From: an uncultured Oscillospiraceae bacterium | GTDB taxonomy: Bacteria > Bacillota > Clostridia > Oscillospirales > Acutalibacteraceae | Assembly (NCBI GenBank): GCA_905192745.1 | Contig: CAJJLZ010000026.1 | Span: 1 to 31,924, forward strand | Direction: 5' to 3' | DNA length: 31,924 nt | Shown here: positions 16,024 to 24,313 of the stretch, in pieces | Position numbering within the stretch: the stretch's first letter is position 1 | How the letters are laid out: each line of letters starts with the position of its first letter | Notes under the pieces: generated by a model | Told to the model about the DNA's origin: nothing | The model's database searches: none | Seen by the model: only the letters and a program-made list of their open reading frames with translations | Translations under genes and position numbers: made by a program

Positions 16024-16473
16024 ATGACCTGCACGTTTTTCGGACATCGTGAATGTCCGCCTGCTGTTCTTCCGAAATTGAAAGCCACACTGGAAAATCT
16101 GATCAATTATCATGATGCTTATCGGTTTCTGGTTGGCTCTCAGGGAGAGTTTGATCTTTACGCGTACCGGACGCTGCGGGAACTGAAAGAACAGTATCCG
16201 CAGATAACCTATCGTATCGTGCTGGCGTATCCGCCCGACAAGCATGCGAAGATGGATTTTATCGACTATTCTGACACAATACTTCCCGATGGAATAGAAA
16301 AGGTTCCGCGAAGGTTCGCCATATCCTTCCGGAACAAATGGATGATCGAGCAATCCGCTTATGCTGTAATTTATATTACACATCCTTTCGGCGGTGCGGC
16401 GCAGTTTGCGCAACTGGCAGAAAAAAGAAAGAAAATCTGTATAAACTTAGCGCTTGACGTATTGCCCCCGTGA
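16024..16473 (+). CDS. SLOG-family protein (YpsA/DUF1273-like)
   Basis: A 149-residue Rossmann-like protein. It opens TCTFFGHREC, then has FLVGSQGEFDLYAYRTLRELK, VLAYPPDK and the conserved YSDTILPDGIEKVPRRFAISFRNKWMIEQSAYAVIYITHPFGGAAQFA block. SLOG domains bind nucleotide-like ligands and occur in DprA, TIR-linked defence systems and YpsA; the substrate of this branch is not known. The ATG at 16024 has aaggaggctgg upstream. Sampled sequence is about 40% G+C against about 60% for the flanking core genes, and it pairs with a dedicated XRE repressor, so the two probably arrived together. Confidence 0.85.
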   Translation: MTCTFFGHRECPPAVLPKLKATLENLINYHDAYRFLVGSQGEFDLYAYRTLRELKEQYPQITYRIVLAYPPDKHAKMDFIDYSDTILPDGIEKVPRRFAISFRNKWMIEQSAYAVIYITHPFGGAAQFAQLAEKRKKICINLALDVLPP

Positions 16474-16529
16474 CTTTCCTATACGGATCGTTTATAATAA
16501 CACCAATAACGCGGAAAGGAAGCGCGCTC

Positions 16530-17306
16530 ATGACCAAAACAACCGAAAGCTGGCCGGGGGCCGACCGGCCGGACGAATTGCGCGTCTGGCTGGAAGGGCG
16601 GGCGGAGGAAGCCTACCGCCGATTTTCCTCCTCCCTGCTGCCGCCGGAGGAGGGAGCGACGATGCTGGGGGTGCGGCTTCCCCTCCTGCGGCGGCTGGCG
16701 GCCCGGCTCGCCGGAGGGGAGTGGGAGGCGTATCTCGCGGCGGCGCGGGACGATTCCTTTGAGGAAATCCTGCTGCAGGGGATGGTGATCGGGGCTGCTC
16801 CGGCCCCGCTTGCGGTCCGGCTGGAGTATACCGCCCGCTTCGTGCCGAAAATCCGGAACTGGTCGGTCTGCGACAGCTTCTGCGCCGGGCTGAAAACCCG
16901 GCCGGAGGAACGGGAGGAGTTGGCGGCCTTTCTGACGCCGTATTTTTCCTCCCCGCGGGAATTTGACGTACGGTTCGGCGTGGTAATGCGGCTGTTTTAT
17001 TTTATCGACGAAGCACGGGCGGACGAAACCCTCGCTCTCCTGAGCGGAGTGACGCACGAAGGATATTACGCCCGGATGGCGGTGGCTTGGGCAGTCTCCA
17101 TTATCTACGCCGCTTTCCCGGAAAAAACGGAACGTTTTCTGCAAAGCGGCGCCCTGACCGGGGAAACCTATCGGAAGGCACTGCAGAAGATTCTGGAATC
17201 CCGGCGGGTGGACGAAGCGGCGAAGGCCCGCATCCGGGCGATGCGCGCCGCGGAACCGGGCCGCAGGGAAGGAATAGGGCGGCGGAAAGAGGAAATGAGA
17301 AAATGA
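16530..17306 (+). CDS. DNA alkylation repair protein, AlkD-like
   Basis: A 258-residue all-helical HEAT-like repeat protein. Typical family segments are LLPPEEGATMLGVRLPLLRRLA, EEILLQGMVIG, FVPKIRNWSVCDSFCAGLK, FDVRFGVVMRLFYF and YYARMAVAWAVSIIYAAFPE. AlkD proteins are DNA glycosylases that remove bulky or cationic alkylated bases; the NWSVCD segment holds the conserved Trp and Asp expected near the lesion. The ATG at 16530 is chosen because ggaaagga precedes it. The last codon and TGA overlap the ATG of the DUF1848 gene (ATGA), so the two are translationally coupled. Confidence 0.88.
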   Translation: MTKTTESWPGADRPDELRVWLEGRAEEAYRRFSSSLLPPEEGATMLGVRLPLLRRLAARLAGGEWEAYLAAARDDSFEEILLQGMVIGAAPAPLAVRLEYTARFVPKIRNWSVCDSFCAGLKTRPEEREELAAFLTPYFSSPREFDVRFGVVMRLFYFIDEARADETLALLSGVTHEGYYARMAVAWAVSIIYAAFPEKTERFLQSGALTGETYRKALQKILESRRVDEAAKARIRAMRAAEPGRREGIGRRKEEMRK

Positions 17307-18265
17307 TTCTGAGCGCCAGCCGCCGGACCGATCTGCCGGCTTTTTATACCGCGTGGTTTCTTCGCCGTCTGCGGGAGGGCTTCGCTCTGGCCCGCGGGCC
17401 GTATACGCCCCATCGGCTCACCCGGGTGCCGCTGGAGCCCGGCACGCTGGACGGCGTGGTATTTTGGAGCAAGAACCCCGCTCCGTTGTTGGAAGGTCCG
17501 GGAAAGGAAGCGCTCGCCCTGCTGGACGGCTGGGGCGTGCCGTATTATCTTCAGTTCACCTTAACGCCCTACGGCCCGGAGCTGGAGCCGGGGCTTCCGC
17601 CGACGGCGGAGCGGATTCGGGTGTTCCGGCGGCTGGCCAAACGGCTTGGCCCGGAACGGATGGTCTGGCGGTACGACCCGGTGGCAGTGAACGGGCGCTG
17701 TACGGCGGCGTTCCACAGGGAAGCGTTCGCCCGGCTGGCCCGGGAGCTGGCGGGCTGTACTAACGAATGCGTGTTCAGTTTTCTCGACCTGTACGCCAAG
17801 GCGAAAAAGCGGTCGGCCGGGCTGGCCGATACGCCGGTTCCGCCGGAAACGATGGAGGAACTGGCCGCCTCCTTCGCCGAAACGGCGGCGGGGACGGGTC
17901 TGGGACTGCGGACCTGCTGTGAGGCGGCCGATTTCCGCCGGTACGGTATCCAGCCGGGGGCCTGCATTGATCCGCAGCGGCTGGAACGCCTGTCCTCCCG
18001 GCGGATTACCTGCCGGAAGGACCCCGGCCAGCGGCCGGGCTGTGGCTGTGCGCAGAGCGTGGATATCGGCGGCTACGACACCTGTACCCACGGCTGTGTG
18101 TATTGCTATGCCACCTCGTCCGGCGGCGCGGCGGCGCGGAACCGGGCCGCGCATGACCCGCGCTCCCCTCTGCTGACCGGCTGGCCGGGCGAAGGGGATG
18201 TGATCGTTGAGCGAAAAGCGGTTTCTCGCAGTGAGAAAAGCGGACAGCTGCATTTTTTTGACTGA
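17303..18265 (+). CDS. DUF1848-family protein with C-terminal cysteine cluster
   Basis: A 320-residue protein of the DUF1848 family. It begins ILSASRRTDLPAFYTAWF and contains FWSKNPAPL, YYLQFTLTPYGPELEP, ERMVWRYDPV and CVFSFLDLYAK. The C-terminal part carries many cysteines, including CRKDPGQRPGCGCAQSVDIGGYD and then CTHGCVYCYA. The last, CxxxCxxC, has the spacing of a radical-SAM cluster site but sits at the C-terminus, so it probably holds an Fe-S cluster in a related TIM-barrel enzyme. The reaction is unknown. Its ATG overlaps the stop codon of the AlkD-like gene by ATGA, and the CCA enzyme gene follows by 15 bases. Confidence 0.88.
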   Translation: MILSASRRTDLPAFYTAWFLRRLREGFALARGPYTPHRLTRVPLEPGTLDGVVFWSKNPAPLLEGPGKEALALLDGWGVPYYLQFTLTPYGPELEPGLPPTAERIRVFRRLAKRLGPERMVWRYDPVAVNGRCTAAFHREAFARLARELAGCTNECVFSFLDLYAKAKKRSAGLADTPVPPETMEELAASFAETAAGTGLGLRTCCEAADFRRYGIQPGACIDPQRLERLSSRRITCRKDPGQRPGCGCAQSVDIGGYDTCTHGCVYCYATSSGGAAARNRAAHDPRSPLLTGWPGEGDVIVERKAVSRSEKSGQLHFFD

Positions 18266-18280
18266 AAGGAGGCGGCGGTA

Positions 18281-19639
18281 TTGAATATTCCCCTTTTTTT
18301 GAGCGAAGACGCGGCGGCGGTGATCGCCCGGCTGGAGGAAAACGGCTTTGAAGCCTGCGCGGTAGGCGGCTGTGTGCGGGACGCCCTGCGCGGGGAAACG
18401 CCCCACGACTGGGATATCGGCACCGCCGCTCTCCCGGAGGATACCCTCCGCTACTTTACGGACTGTCCGGTGATCGAAACCGGGCTGAAGCATGGCACAG
18501 TGACCGTCCTGTGGCGGGGAAAGCCCTTTGAAATCACCACCTACCGGGTGGAAAAGGGGTACGCCGACGGCCGGCACCCCGATGAAGTAGCCTTTGTCCG
18601 GCGGCTGGAGGACGATCTGGCCCGCCGGGATTTCACCATCAACGCCATGGCGTATCATCCGGTCCGGGGGCTGACCGACCTCTTCGGCGGACAGGCCGAC
18701 CTTGCGGCCGGGATTGTCCGCTGTGTCGGAGAGGCGGACCGCCGGTTTCGGGAGGACGCGCTCCGCATCCTGCGCGGGCTTCGCTTTGCCGCCTGCCTCG
18801 GCTTCGCGGTGGAGGAAGCGGCCGCCCGGGCGATGCGGGGGGAGCAGGGACGGCTCCGCGGCGTTTCGGCCGAACGGGTGAACGCTGAGCTTTGCCGCCT
18901 GCTGACCGGGCGGAACGCGGCCGGGACGCTTCGCGCGTTCGCGGACGTGATCGGAACCGTCCTGCCCGAAACGGCGCCGATGCGGGGCTTTTTGCAGAAC
19001 AATCCCCACCACTGCCGGGATGTATGGGAGCATACGCTGACCGCTCTGGAAACGTCGCCGCCGGATCGGCTGGTTCGGCTGGCCCTGCTGTTCCATGACA
19101 GCGGCAAGCCCTTCACCTATACCGAGGATGAATCCGGAGTGGGGCATTTTCACGGGCATCCGGCGGTGAGCGGGCGGCTTGCCGATCGGGCGATGCGTCG
19201 TTTGCGGTTCGATACCGAAACCCGGGAGCGGGTCTGCCGGCTGGTCAGGATACACGACATACCGGCGGAAAACGAACCGCGCTTTGTCCGCCGCTGGCTG
19301 AACCGGCTGGGGGAGGAGGACTTCCGCCGTCTGCTCGCCGTTAAACGGGCGGATACGCTGGGACAGGCGCCGCGTTATCAGCCGCCCCGGCTGACGGTGC
19401 TGGACGGGCTGGAGCAAACGCTGGAGGATATCCTCCGCGGGGAGGACTGCTTCCGGCTGCGGGATCTTGCCGTCGGCGGGCGGGATCTGCTCGCCGAGGG
19501 GATGTCGGAGGGACCGGCGGTGGGAGAAGCCCTCCGATTCCTGCTGGACGGGGTACTGGACGGCCGGTTTCCGAACGAACGGGGGCCGCTGCTGGAAGCG
19601 CTCCGAAACCGGGGCGGGAAAACGGACGCGCAGCGGTGA
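18281..19639 (+). CDS. cca: CCA tRNA nucleotidyltransferase with HD domain
   Basis: A 452-residue nucleotidyltransferase that adds or repairs the 3' CCA of tRNAs using CTP and ATP. Visible are the class II polymerase signature AVGGCVRDALRGETPHDWDIGT, the RRDFTINAMAYH motif, the DLFGGQADL and RCVGEADRRFREDALRILRGLRFA blocks, and an HD domain with LLFHDSGKP followed by HFHGHPAVS. The HD domain is probably a phosphohydrolase acting on nucleotide ends. The TTG start at 18281 has aaaggagg 8 bases away. CCA and poly(A) polymerases are hard to separate by sequence; the single copy here favours CCA. It is followed by an HExxH protein and rtcB. Confidence 0.9.
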   Translation: MNIPLFLSEDAAAVIARLEENGFEACAVGGCVRDALRGETPHDWDIGTAALPEDTLRYFTDCPVIETGLKHGTVTVLWRGKPFEITTYRVEKGYADGRHPDEVAFVRRLEDDLARRDFTINAMAYHPVRGLTDLFGGQADLAAGIVRCVGEADRRFREDALRILRGLRFAACLGFAVEEAAARAMRGEQGRLRGVSAERVNAELCRLLTGRNAAGTLRAFADVIGTVLPETAPMRGFLQNNPHHCRDVWEHTLTALETSPPDRLVRLALLFHDSGKPFTYTEDESGVGHFHGHPAVSGRLADRAMRRLRFDTETRERVCRLVRIHDIPAENEPRFVRRWLNRLGEEDFRRLLAVKRADTLGQAPRYQPPRLTVLDGLEQTLEDILRGEDCFRLRDLAVGGRDLLAEGMSEGPAVGEALRFLLDGVLDGRFPNERGPLLEALRNRGGKTDAQR

Positions 19640-19680
19640 AATCACGATGGCAGAGAAACGGAAAACAGGAGGAAAATGCT

Positions 19681-20382
19681 GTGACGGAACCGAAAAATCG
19701 TGCGCAGGGGCCGGATTGTGAGGACGGCGCGGGAAAGTATATGCTGATTACCGGGCGGTATGAGACCGGCTCTCCGAAAATAAAAACGCAGATCGCCGCC
19801 ATTTTGGGAACCGACCGGACGGCGGAGACCTACCGCCTGTATTTTTACTGGTATAATGTGCTCCACGAGCTGGGGCACGCCATCCTTCATTTTAACGCGC
19901 ATCCTCCGTATACGGATTTTGAGGAGGAGCCGCTGGCCAACGCGTTTGCCGTGGCGTTCTGGTCCCTGTACGGCGAGAAGGAGAAGATGGACGCACTGCG
20001 CGATCTGGTGAACGCCGCGCTGTCCCGCTGTATTTCTCCCGCGCCCTGCGGGATGGACTACCGGGAATATGCCCGCCGGTGTTGGGGAACGCCGGCGTTC
20101 TTTACCTTTAACAATTATGCATGGTTCCAGTTTCACAGCGTGGCGGAGACGCTGCGGCGGCCCAAACCGCTGGGAGAGGTTCTCTCCTGCCTGAGCGACC
20201 GCCCGATTACGGAACAGCTTGGGCAGCCGCTGACGTACGATCTGGGAGAAAAAGATCTTCCTCTGCGGATTGTCCGGGAGGTCACGCCGATCCTGCGGGA
20301 ATGGGGCATAAGCCTTCCTGATCTGCCTCACCGGATGGTGGACGATCCTTTCCGGCATGGGATATCGACGGTTGGCTTCTGA
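19681..20382 (+). CDS. Uncharacterised HExxH-type protein, possible zinc peptidase
   Basis: A 233-residue cytosolic-looking protein without signal sequence or membrane helix. The zincin-like motif HELGH lies at residues 62-66 in YNVLHELGHAILHFN; a following acidic stretch, DFEEEPLANAFAVAFW, places Glu residues where IrrE/ImmA-like peptidases carry the third zinc ligand. The second half is helical with no other motif. The GTG at 19681 is preferred over an ATG at 19636 because acaggaggaaaatgct lies just upstream. It sits between cca and rtcB, all co-directional, with 41 and 55 bases between. I cannot name a substrate. Confidence 0.7.
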   Translation: MTEPKNRAQGPDCEDGAGKYMLITGRYETGSPKIKTQIAAILGTDRTAETYRLYFYWYNVLHELGHAILHFNAHPPYTDFEEEPLANAFAVAFWSLYGEKEKMDALRDLVNAALSRCISPAPCGMDYREYARRCWGTPAFFTFNNYAWFQFHSVAETLRRPKPLGEVLSCLSDRPITEQLGQPLTYDLGEKDLPLRIVREVTPILREWGISLPDLPHRMVDDPFRHGISTVGF

Positions 20383-20437
20383 CGGGAGAAGCGCGGCGGA
20401 AAATACATACAGCCCTAGGAAAGGAGAGCGGGCGGCG

Positions 20438-21658
20438 ATGACGCTGATTGAAGGAAAATACGCGGACGCAAAGGTATTTGCTTCGGTGCTGGAGGATAAG
20501 GCGGCGGAGCAGATCCGCACGCTGTGCGATCAGCCGTTTGTACAGGGAAGCCGGATTCGTGTCATGCCGGACGTTCACGCCGGCGCGGGCTGCACCATCG
20601 GCACCACCATGACTGTCACCGATAAGCTGGTGCCCAATCTCGTGGGAGTGGATATCGGCTGTGGGATGGAAACCGTGAAGCTCGCCGGCCGCCGGCTGGA
20701 GCCGCAAAAGCTGGATAAGGTGATTCGGGAGCGTATCCCCGCCGGAATGGCGGTGCGGGATACGCCCCACCCGCTGGCGGAGGAAATCGACCTGACCGCC
20801 CTGCGCTGCTATAAGGCGATCCATCCCGACCGCGCGGTCTGCAGCGTCGGCACTCTGGGCGGGGGCAACCACTTCATCGAAGTGGACGAGGGAGAGGACG
20901 GCTCCCGGTATCTGATCGTCCATTCCGGCTCCCGCCGTCTGGGGGTCGAGGTGGCGGAATATTATCAGGAGGCGGGTTGGAAGGTTCTAAGCCGCGTCCG
21001 GGATGAGGAACGGGAAGCGCTGATCGCCCGGTATAAGGCAGAGGGACGGGAGCGGGAGCTGGCCGCTGCGCTGAATGCGCAGGCCAAAGCGTTTGCCCCG
21101 CCGGTTCCCCGTACGCTGGCTTATGTCGAGGGGGCGCTGTTCGAGGATTATCTCCACGATATGGCGATCGTCCAGCGGTTTGCTTCCCTTAACCGTCAGG
21201 CGATGGTGCGGGAAATCCTCCGGGGGATGAAGCTGGATGCGGCGGACGCATTCACCACGATCCACAATTATATAGATATTGAGTCCGGCATTCTGCGCAA
21301 GGGGGCGGTGTCCGCCAAAGCGGGGGAGCGGCTGCTTATCCCGATCAATATGCGGGACGGCAGCCTGCTCTGCGTTGGAAAAGGGAACGAAGATTGGAAC
21401 TGCTCTGCGCCCCACGGGGCCGGACGGTTGATGAGCCGTGCCGCCGCCCGGAATTCCTTCACCGTTTCCGCCTTCAAAAAGGAGATGGCGGGGGTATATA
21501 CCACTTCGGTGGGAAAGGATACGCTGGATGAATGCCCCATGGCTTATAAGCGGCTGGAGGATATCCTTCCCCTGCTTGGTGAAACGGCCGAGGTAACCGG
21601 CTTGCTCCGTCCGGTGTACAATTTTAAAGCGGGAAGCGAGGAACGCGCCGGAAAATAG
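20438..21658 (+). CDS. rtcB: RNA-splicing ligase RtcB
   Basis: A 406-residue GTP- and Mn-dependent RNA ligase that joins 2',3'-cyclic phosphate or 3'-phosphate ends to 5'-OH ends. Motifs seen are MPDVHAGAGCTIG (H47), VGVDIGCGME with the metal ligand C75, GTLGGGNHFIE, HSGSRRLG, and SAPHGAGRLMSR, which contains the histidine that takes GMP. The length is near that of E. coli RtcB. ATG at 20438 follows aaaggagagcgg. No RtcA or archease gene is adjacent. Together with cca it makes an RNA end-repair neighbourhood. Confidence 0.95.
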   Translation: MTLIEGKYADAKVFASVLEDKAAEQIRTLCDQPFVQGSRIRVMPDVHAGAGCTIGTTMTVTDKLVPNLVGVDIGCGMETVKLAGRRLEPQKLDKVIRERIPAGMAVRDTPHPLAEEIDLTALRCYKAIHPDRAVCSVGTLGGGNHFIEVDEGEDGSRYLIVHSGSRRLGVEVAEYYQEAGWKVLSRVRDEEREALIARYKAEGRERELAAALNAQAKAFAPPVPRTLAYVEGALFEDYLHDMAIVQRFASLNRQAMVREILRGMKLDAADAFTTIHNYIDIESGILRKGAVSAKAGERLLIPINMRDGSLLCVGKGNEDWNCSAPHGAGRLMSRAAARNSFTVSAFKKEMAGVYTTSVGKDTLDECPMAYKRLEDILPLLGETAEVTGLLRPVYNFKAGSEERAGK

Positions 21659-21811
21659 AAAAACGTGCCGCCGCGCGCTGCAACCGCCGGTTGCGGAAAA
21701 TGCTATGAACCGGATGGTGGTTTTCGTCGGTCGTTCCCGCTATATTTGTTAATAGAGGAAAAGTGCGAAAGCGTTTCCCGGGAATCTTCTGAATCAGAAA
21801 GGGTGTCGGTT

Positions 21812-23383
21812 ATGCAGTGCGAACGGTTGGTTATGCTGAGAAAAAAATTCGGATTGTCTCAGGAATCCATGGCGGAACGGTTTCATGTATCGCGGCAGGC
21901 GGTGCAGAAATGGGAAAACGGGAGCAGTGTCCCCGACATTGAGCGCCTGATCGATATCGCCCGTTTCTTCAATGTTTCCCTTGATACGCTGCTGAGGGAG
22001 GAGGATGTCCGCAGCGTGGATGAGCTGCGGCCGGAACGGGATATCGTTCCCCGCTATCAGGCGCTGACGGACTGGGATCTGTATTCCTCTACCCTGCGGA
22101 CGGAATACCGCCAGAGTCTGGAGGAGGGCAGGGACGTAGCCAGATATCAAAAGGTGTTTGAAAGCGTGGCGGAGCTGTCGCCCGATCATTACAAGGAAGC
22201 GCTGGCGGACGTGCTGTTCAATGTCGTAAAGGACGCTCCGCAGAGGGAGGAATATCCCTATAACGAGCCTTCCGATCTGGAAAACATCCGGAAGCTTCGT
22301 GCTAAAACGGACAGGACGTTTCATCCGGCGGAAAATTTGCGGAACCGGCTGTATGGGGCGTGGATTGGCCGTATCAGCGGCTGCGCTCTGGGCAAGCCGC
22401 TGGAGGGCATCCGGCGCGGAGAACTGGAAAAAGTGCTGAAGGCCACCGGCAATTATCCTCTTCACCGGCATGTCCGGGACGGCGAGCTTACCGAGGAGAT
22501 TCTCGGTTCGGTCACATACAATCTGCGGGGCCGGTGCTTTGCCGATACTCTGGATTTTGAACCGGCGGACGACGACACCAACTATACCGTGCTGGGGATG
22601 AAGCTCATCGAGCGGCATGGCCGGGACTTTACGCCGGCGGACGTGGCGGATATCTGGGTTGCCCTGCAGCCGAAAAACGCCTACTGCACGGCGGAACGGG
22701 TGGCCTTCCGTAATTTTGTCAACGGCTATGCACCGCCTTTTTCCGCCGAGTACAAAAACGCTTACCGGGAGTGGATCGGCGCGCAGATACGGGCGGATTA
22801 TTTCGGCTATGTCAACCCCGGCGATCCCGAGACGGCCGCAGAAATGGCGTGGCGGGACGCTTCCATCTCGCATGTCAAAAACGGCATCTATGGGGAGATG
22901 CTGGTGGCAGCCATGCTCGCGGCGGCGGCCTGCACCGGGGATATCCGGGAGGTGATTGCCTGCGGCATGGCGGAAATACCGGCTACCTCCCGGATGTATG
23001 AGCAGCTTGCCCGTCTGCTGGAAAATGTGGACGGCGGGTTGACCTATGAGGCGTGGTCCCGGGACTTCCACAGCCGATGGGATGAAGCGGACCCATACGA
23101 CTGGTGCCACGTCCTCTCTAACGCGGAGCTGGTAGTCGCCTCTTTGCTGTATGGGGGCGGCGATTATGCCAAATCCATCTGTATGGCGGTGGAAAATGGC
23201 TTTGACACCGACTGCAACGGGGCCACGGTCGGCTCGATCCTCGGAATGATGCGCGGCATCGACGGTATTCCGGAGGAGTGGTACGCCTTCTTCCATGACA
23301 CGCTGGATACCTCGATCTTCGGGGCGGGCAAGGTCAACGTGGCCGACTTGGTGGACGGAACGCTGGCCCATATGGCAAAATAA
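21812..23383 (+). CDS. XRE regulator fused to ADP-ribosylglycohydrolase
   Basis: A 523-residue fusion. Residues 1-70 are an XRE helix-turn-helix (LVMLRKKFGLSQESMAERFHV, then SRQAVQKWENG, then LIDIARFFNVSLDTLL). A linker of about 100 residues follows, and then from about 177 an ADP-ribosylglycohydrolase domain (NRLYGAWIGRISGCALGKPLEG). Metal ligands are visible as D253-D254-D255-T256-N257 and in the C-terminal D465-T-D467-C-N motif, so it looks catalytically intact. It should remove ADP-ribose from a protein, nucleic acid or small molecule. The start ATG at 21812 is preceded by agaaaggg; upstream in-frame codons lack a ribosome site. A terminator follows at 23395. Confidence 0.88.
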   Translation: MQCERLVMLRKKFGLSQESMAERFHVSRQAVQKWENGSSVPDIERLIDIARFFNVSLDTLLREEDVRSVDELRPERDIVPRYQALTDWDLYSSTLRTEYRQSLEEGRDVARYQKVFESVAELSPDHYKEALADVLFNVVKDAPQREEYPYNEPSDLENIRKLRAKTDRTFHPAENLRNRLYGAWIGRISGCALGKPLEGIRRGELEKVLKATGNYPLHRHVRDGELTEEILGSVTYNLRGRCFADTLDFEPADDDTNYTVLGMKLIERHGRDFTPADVADIWVALQPKNAYCTAERVAFRNFVNGYAPPFSAEYKNAYREWIGAQIRADYFGYVNPGDPETAAEMAWRDASISHVKNGIYGEMLVAAMLAAAACTGDIREVIACGMAEIPATSRMYEQLARLLENVDGGLTYEAWSRDFHSRWDEADPYDWCHVLSNAELVVASLLYGGGDYAKSICMAVENGFDTDCNGATVGSILGMMRGIDGIPEEWYAFFHDTLDTSIFGAGKVNVADLVDGTLAHMAK

Positions 23384-23394
23384 TCGGATAAACC

Positions 23395-23433
23395 AAAGCG
23401 CCGGAAACCGCGTTTCGCGGTTTCCGGCGCTTT
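23395..23433. terminator. Perfect 18-bp terminator hairpin
   Basis: aaagcgccggaaaccgcg at 23395-23412 pairs exactly with 23416-23433 around a TTT loop and carries a T run on the plus strand (ttttt at the stem end). It lies between convergent genes ending at 23383 and 23437 and should work in both directions. Confidence 0.9.
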
Positions 23434-23436
23434 TTG

Positions 23437-23652
23437 TCAGGTTCCGGGGGGTTCCTGCTTATCCTGCTTATCCTCGGGCTTTGAATCGGAAGAAGGGCAA
23501 ATGGAGCATCCTGCGCAGCCGGAACAGCCGCCGCAGCATCCGCTTCCGCCCTTTCCGTTTTTGGTGTTCTTTCGGTGGATTATCCGGTGGATCACCGCCC
23601 CGGCTACCGCTGTCAGGGCGAAAACAAGAATTCCAATATCCGCCGGACTCAT
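23437..23652 (-). CDS. FeoB-associated Cys-rich membrane protein
   Basis: A 71-residue protein. The N-terminal helix (ADIGILVFALTAVAGAVIHRII) is membrane-spanning, then a basic stretch, then the cysteine-rich block GCCGGCSGCAGCSICP and a charged tail. This matches the FeoB-associated Cys-rich family (PF12669 type), usually found beside feoB, and may bind metal or Fe-S. No feoA or feoB gene is in the window, so it is an isolated copy. ATG at 23652 follows aaaaggaggcgg on its strand. It is the last gene before the terminator at 23395. Confidence 0.85.
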   Translation of the reverse strand: MSPADIGILVFALTAVAGAVIHRIIHRKNTKNGKGGSGCCGGCSGCAGCSICPSSDSKPEDKQDKQEPPGT

Positions 23653-23698
23653 AGCGCCGCCTCCTTTTGCTGAAAATCGGAATAGGAACCGCGGCGGG

Positions 23699-24313
23699 CT
23701 ATTCACCCTGCGGCGATTCCGTCTCTGTCAGAATCCGGCCTGCCGCCTCTGCCTTTCGGAGGAACGGGGTGATATCCCGTCCGGTATCCGCGCCGGCGTA
23801 GTGTACGCAGGAAACAAGCGTCCCATTCAGAATGGTCAGCACCGGGCGGAGCTGCCGCTCCAGCATCCCCCCCCCCTCGGGATCGTCCGCGCCGGCCGCC
23901 GTCAGCAGGACGACCCGCTTTGGCCGGACGATCGGAGGACGGATGTTCCGGACAAACCGGGCGGCCCAGTACCGCTGGGTGCGGTCAACCACCGCTTTCA
24001 GCGGCGCGGGAAAGGACAGGTTGTATACCGGCGAGGCAAACACAAGAAGCGCCGCGTCCTCCAGCGCCCGATAAAATTCCTTCAGGTCGGGCCGTGCGCA
24101 GCCATCTATTATATGGCAGGCCCGGCAGTCGTTGCAGGGGAGGACGGGCTGCGCAAAGCAGTCGAATCGCTGTACGGCGACCGTCGCGGGGAGGGAGCTC
24201 TCCAGCGCGGCAAGCAGCCGGGCTGTCGGTCCGTCCGCCCGGGGGGACCCGTTAATCAGCAGCGCCCGCCGGTCAGTAGAGCAGGGTTCGTTCTTCGCAG
24301 TAGTCGCATACAA
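23699..24313 (-). CDS. Flavodoxin-fold NAD(P)H-dependent oxidoreductase
   Basis: A flavoprotein of about 200 residues of the NADPH-dependent FMN reductase / iron-sulfur flavoprotein type. Seen are LLINGSPRADGPTARLL (phosphate-binding loop), a CNDCRACHIIDGC cysteine cluster, and FASPVYNLSFPAPLKAVVDRTQRYW. FMN binding is expected; the cysteines may hold an Fe-S cluster. The start is uncertain: no ATG lies near the expected N-terminus. The TTG at 24313 and GTG at 24322 are the nearest, and both overlap the end of pyrB. The coding strand holds a run of ten G (23867-23876) that could slip and shift the frame. Confidence 0.75.
   Translation of the reverse strand: MYATTAKNEPCSTDRRALLINGSPRADGPTARLLAALESSLPATVAVQRFDCFAQPVLPCNDCRACHIIDGCARPDLKEFYRALEDAALLVFASPVYNLSFPAPLKAVVDRTQRYWAARFVRNIRPPIVRPKRVVLLTAAGADDPEGGGMLERQLRPVLTILNGTLVSCVHYAGADTGRDITPFLRKAEAAGRILTETESPQGE

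Noticed and set aside
17561..19645. A 694-codon open frame on the minus strand across DUF1848 and cca
   Set aside because: It spans two well-supported plus-strand genes and reads as low-complexity Arg/Pro/Gln-rich sequence, as expected of an antisense shadow.
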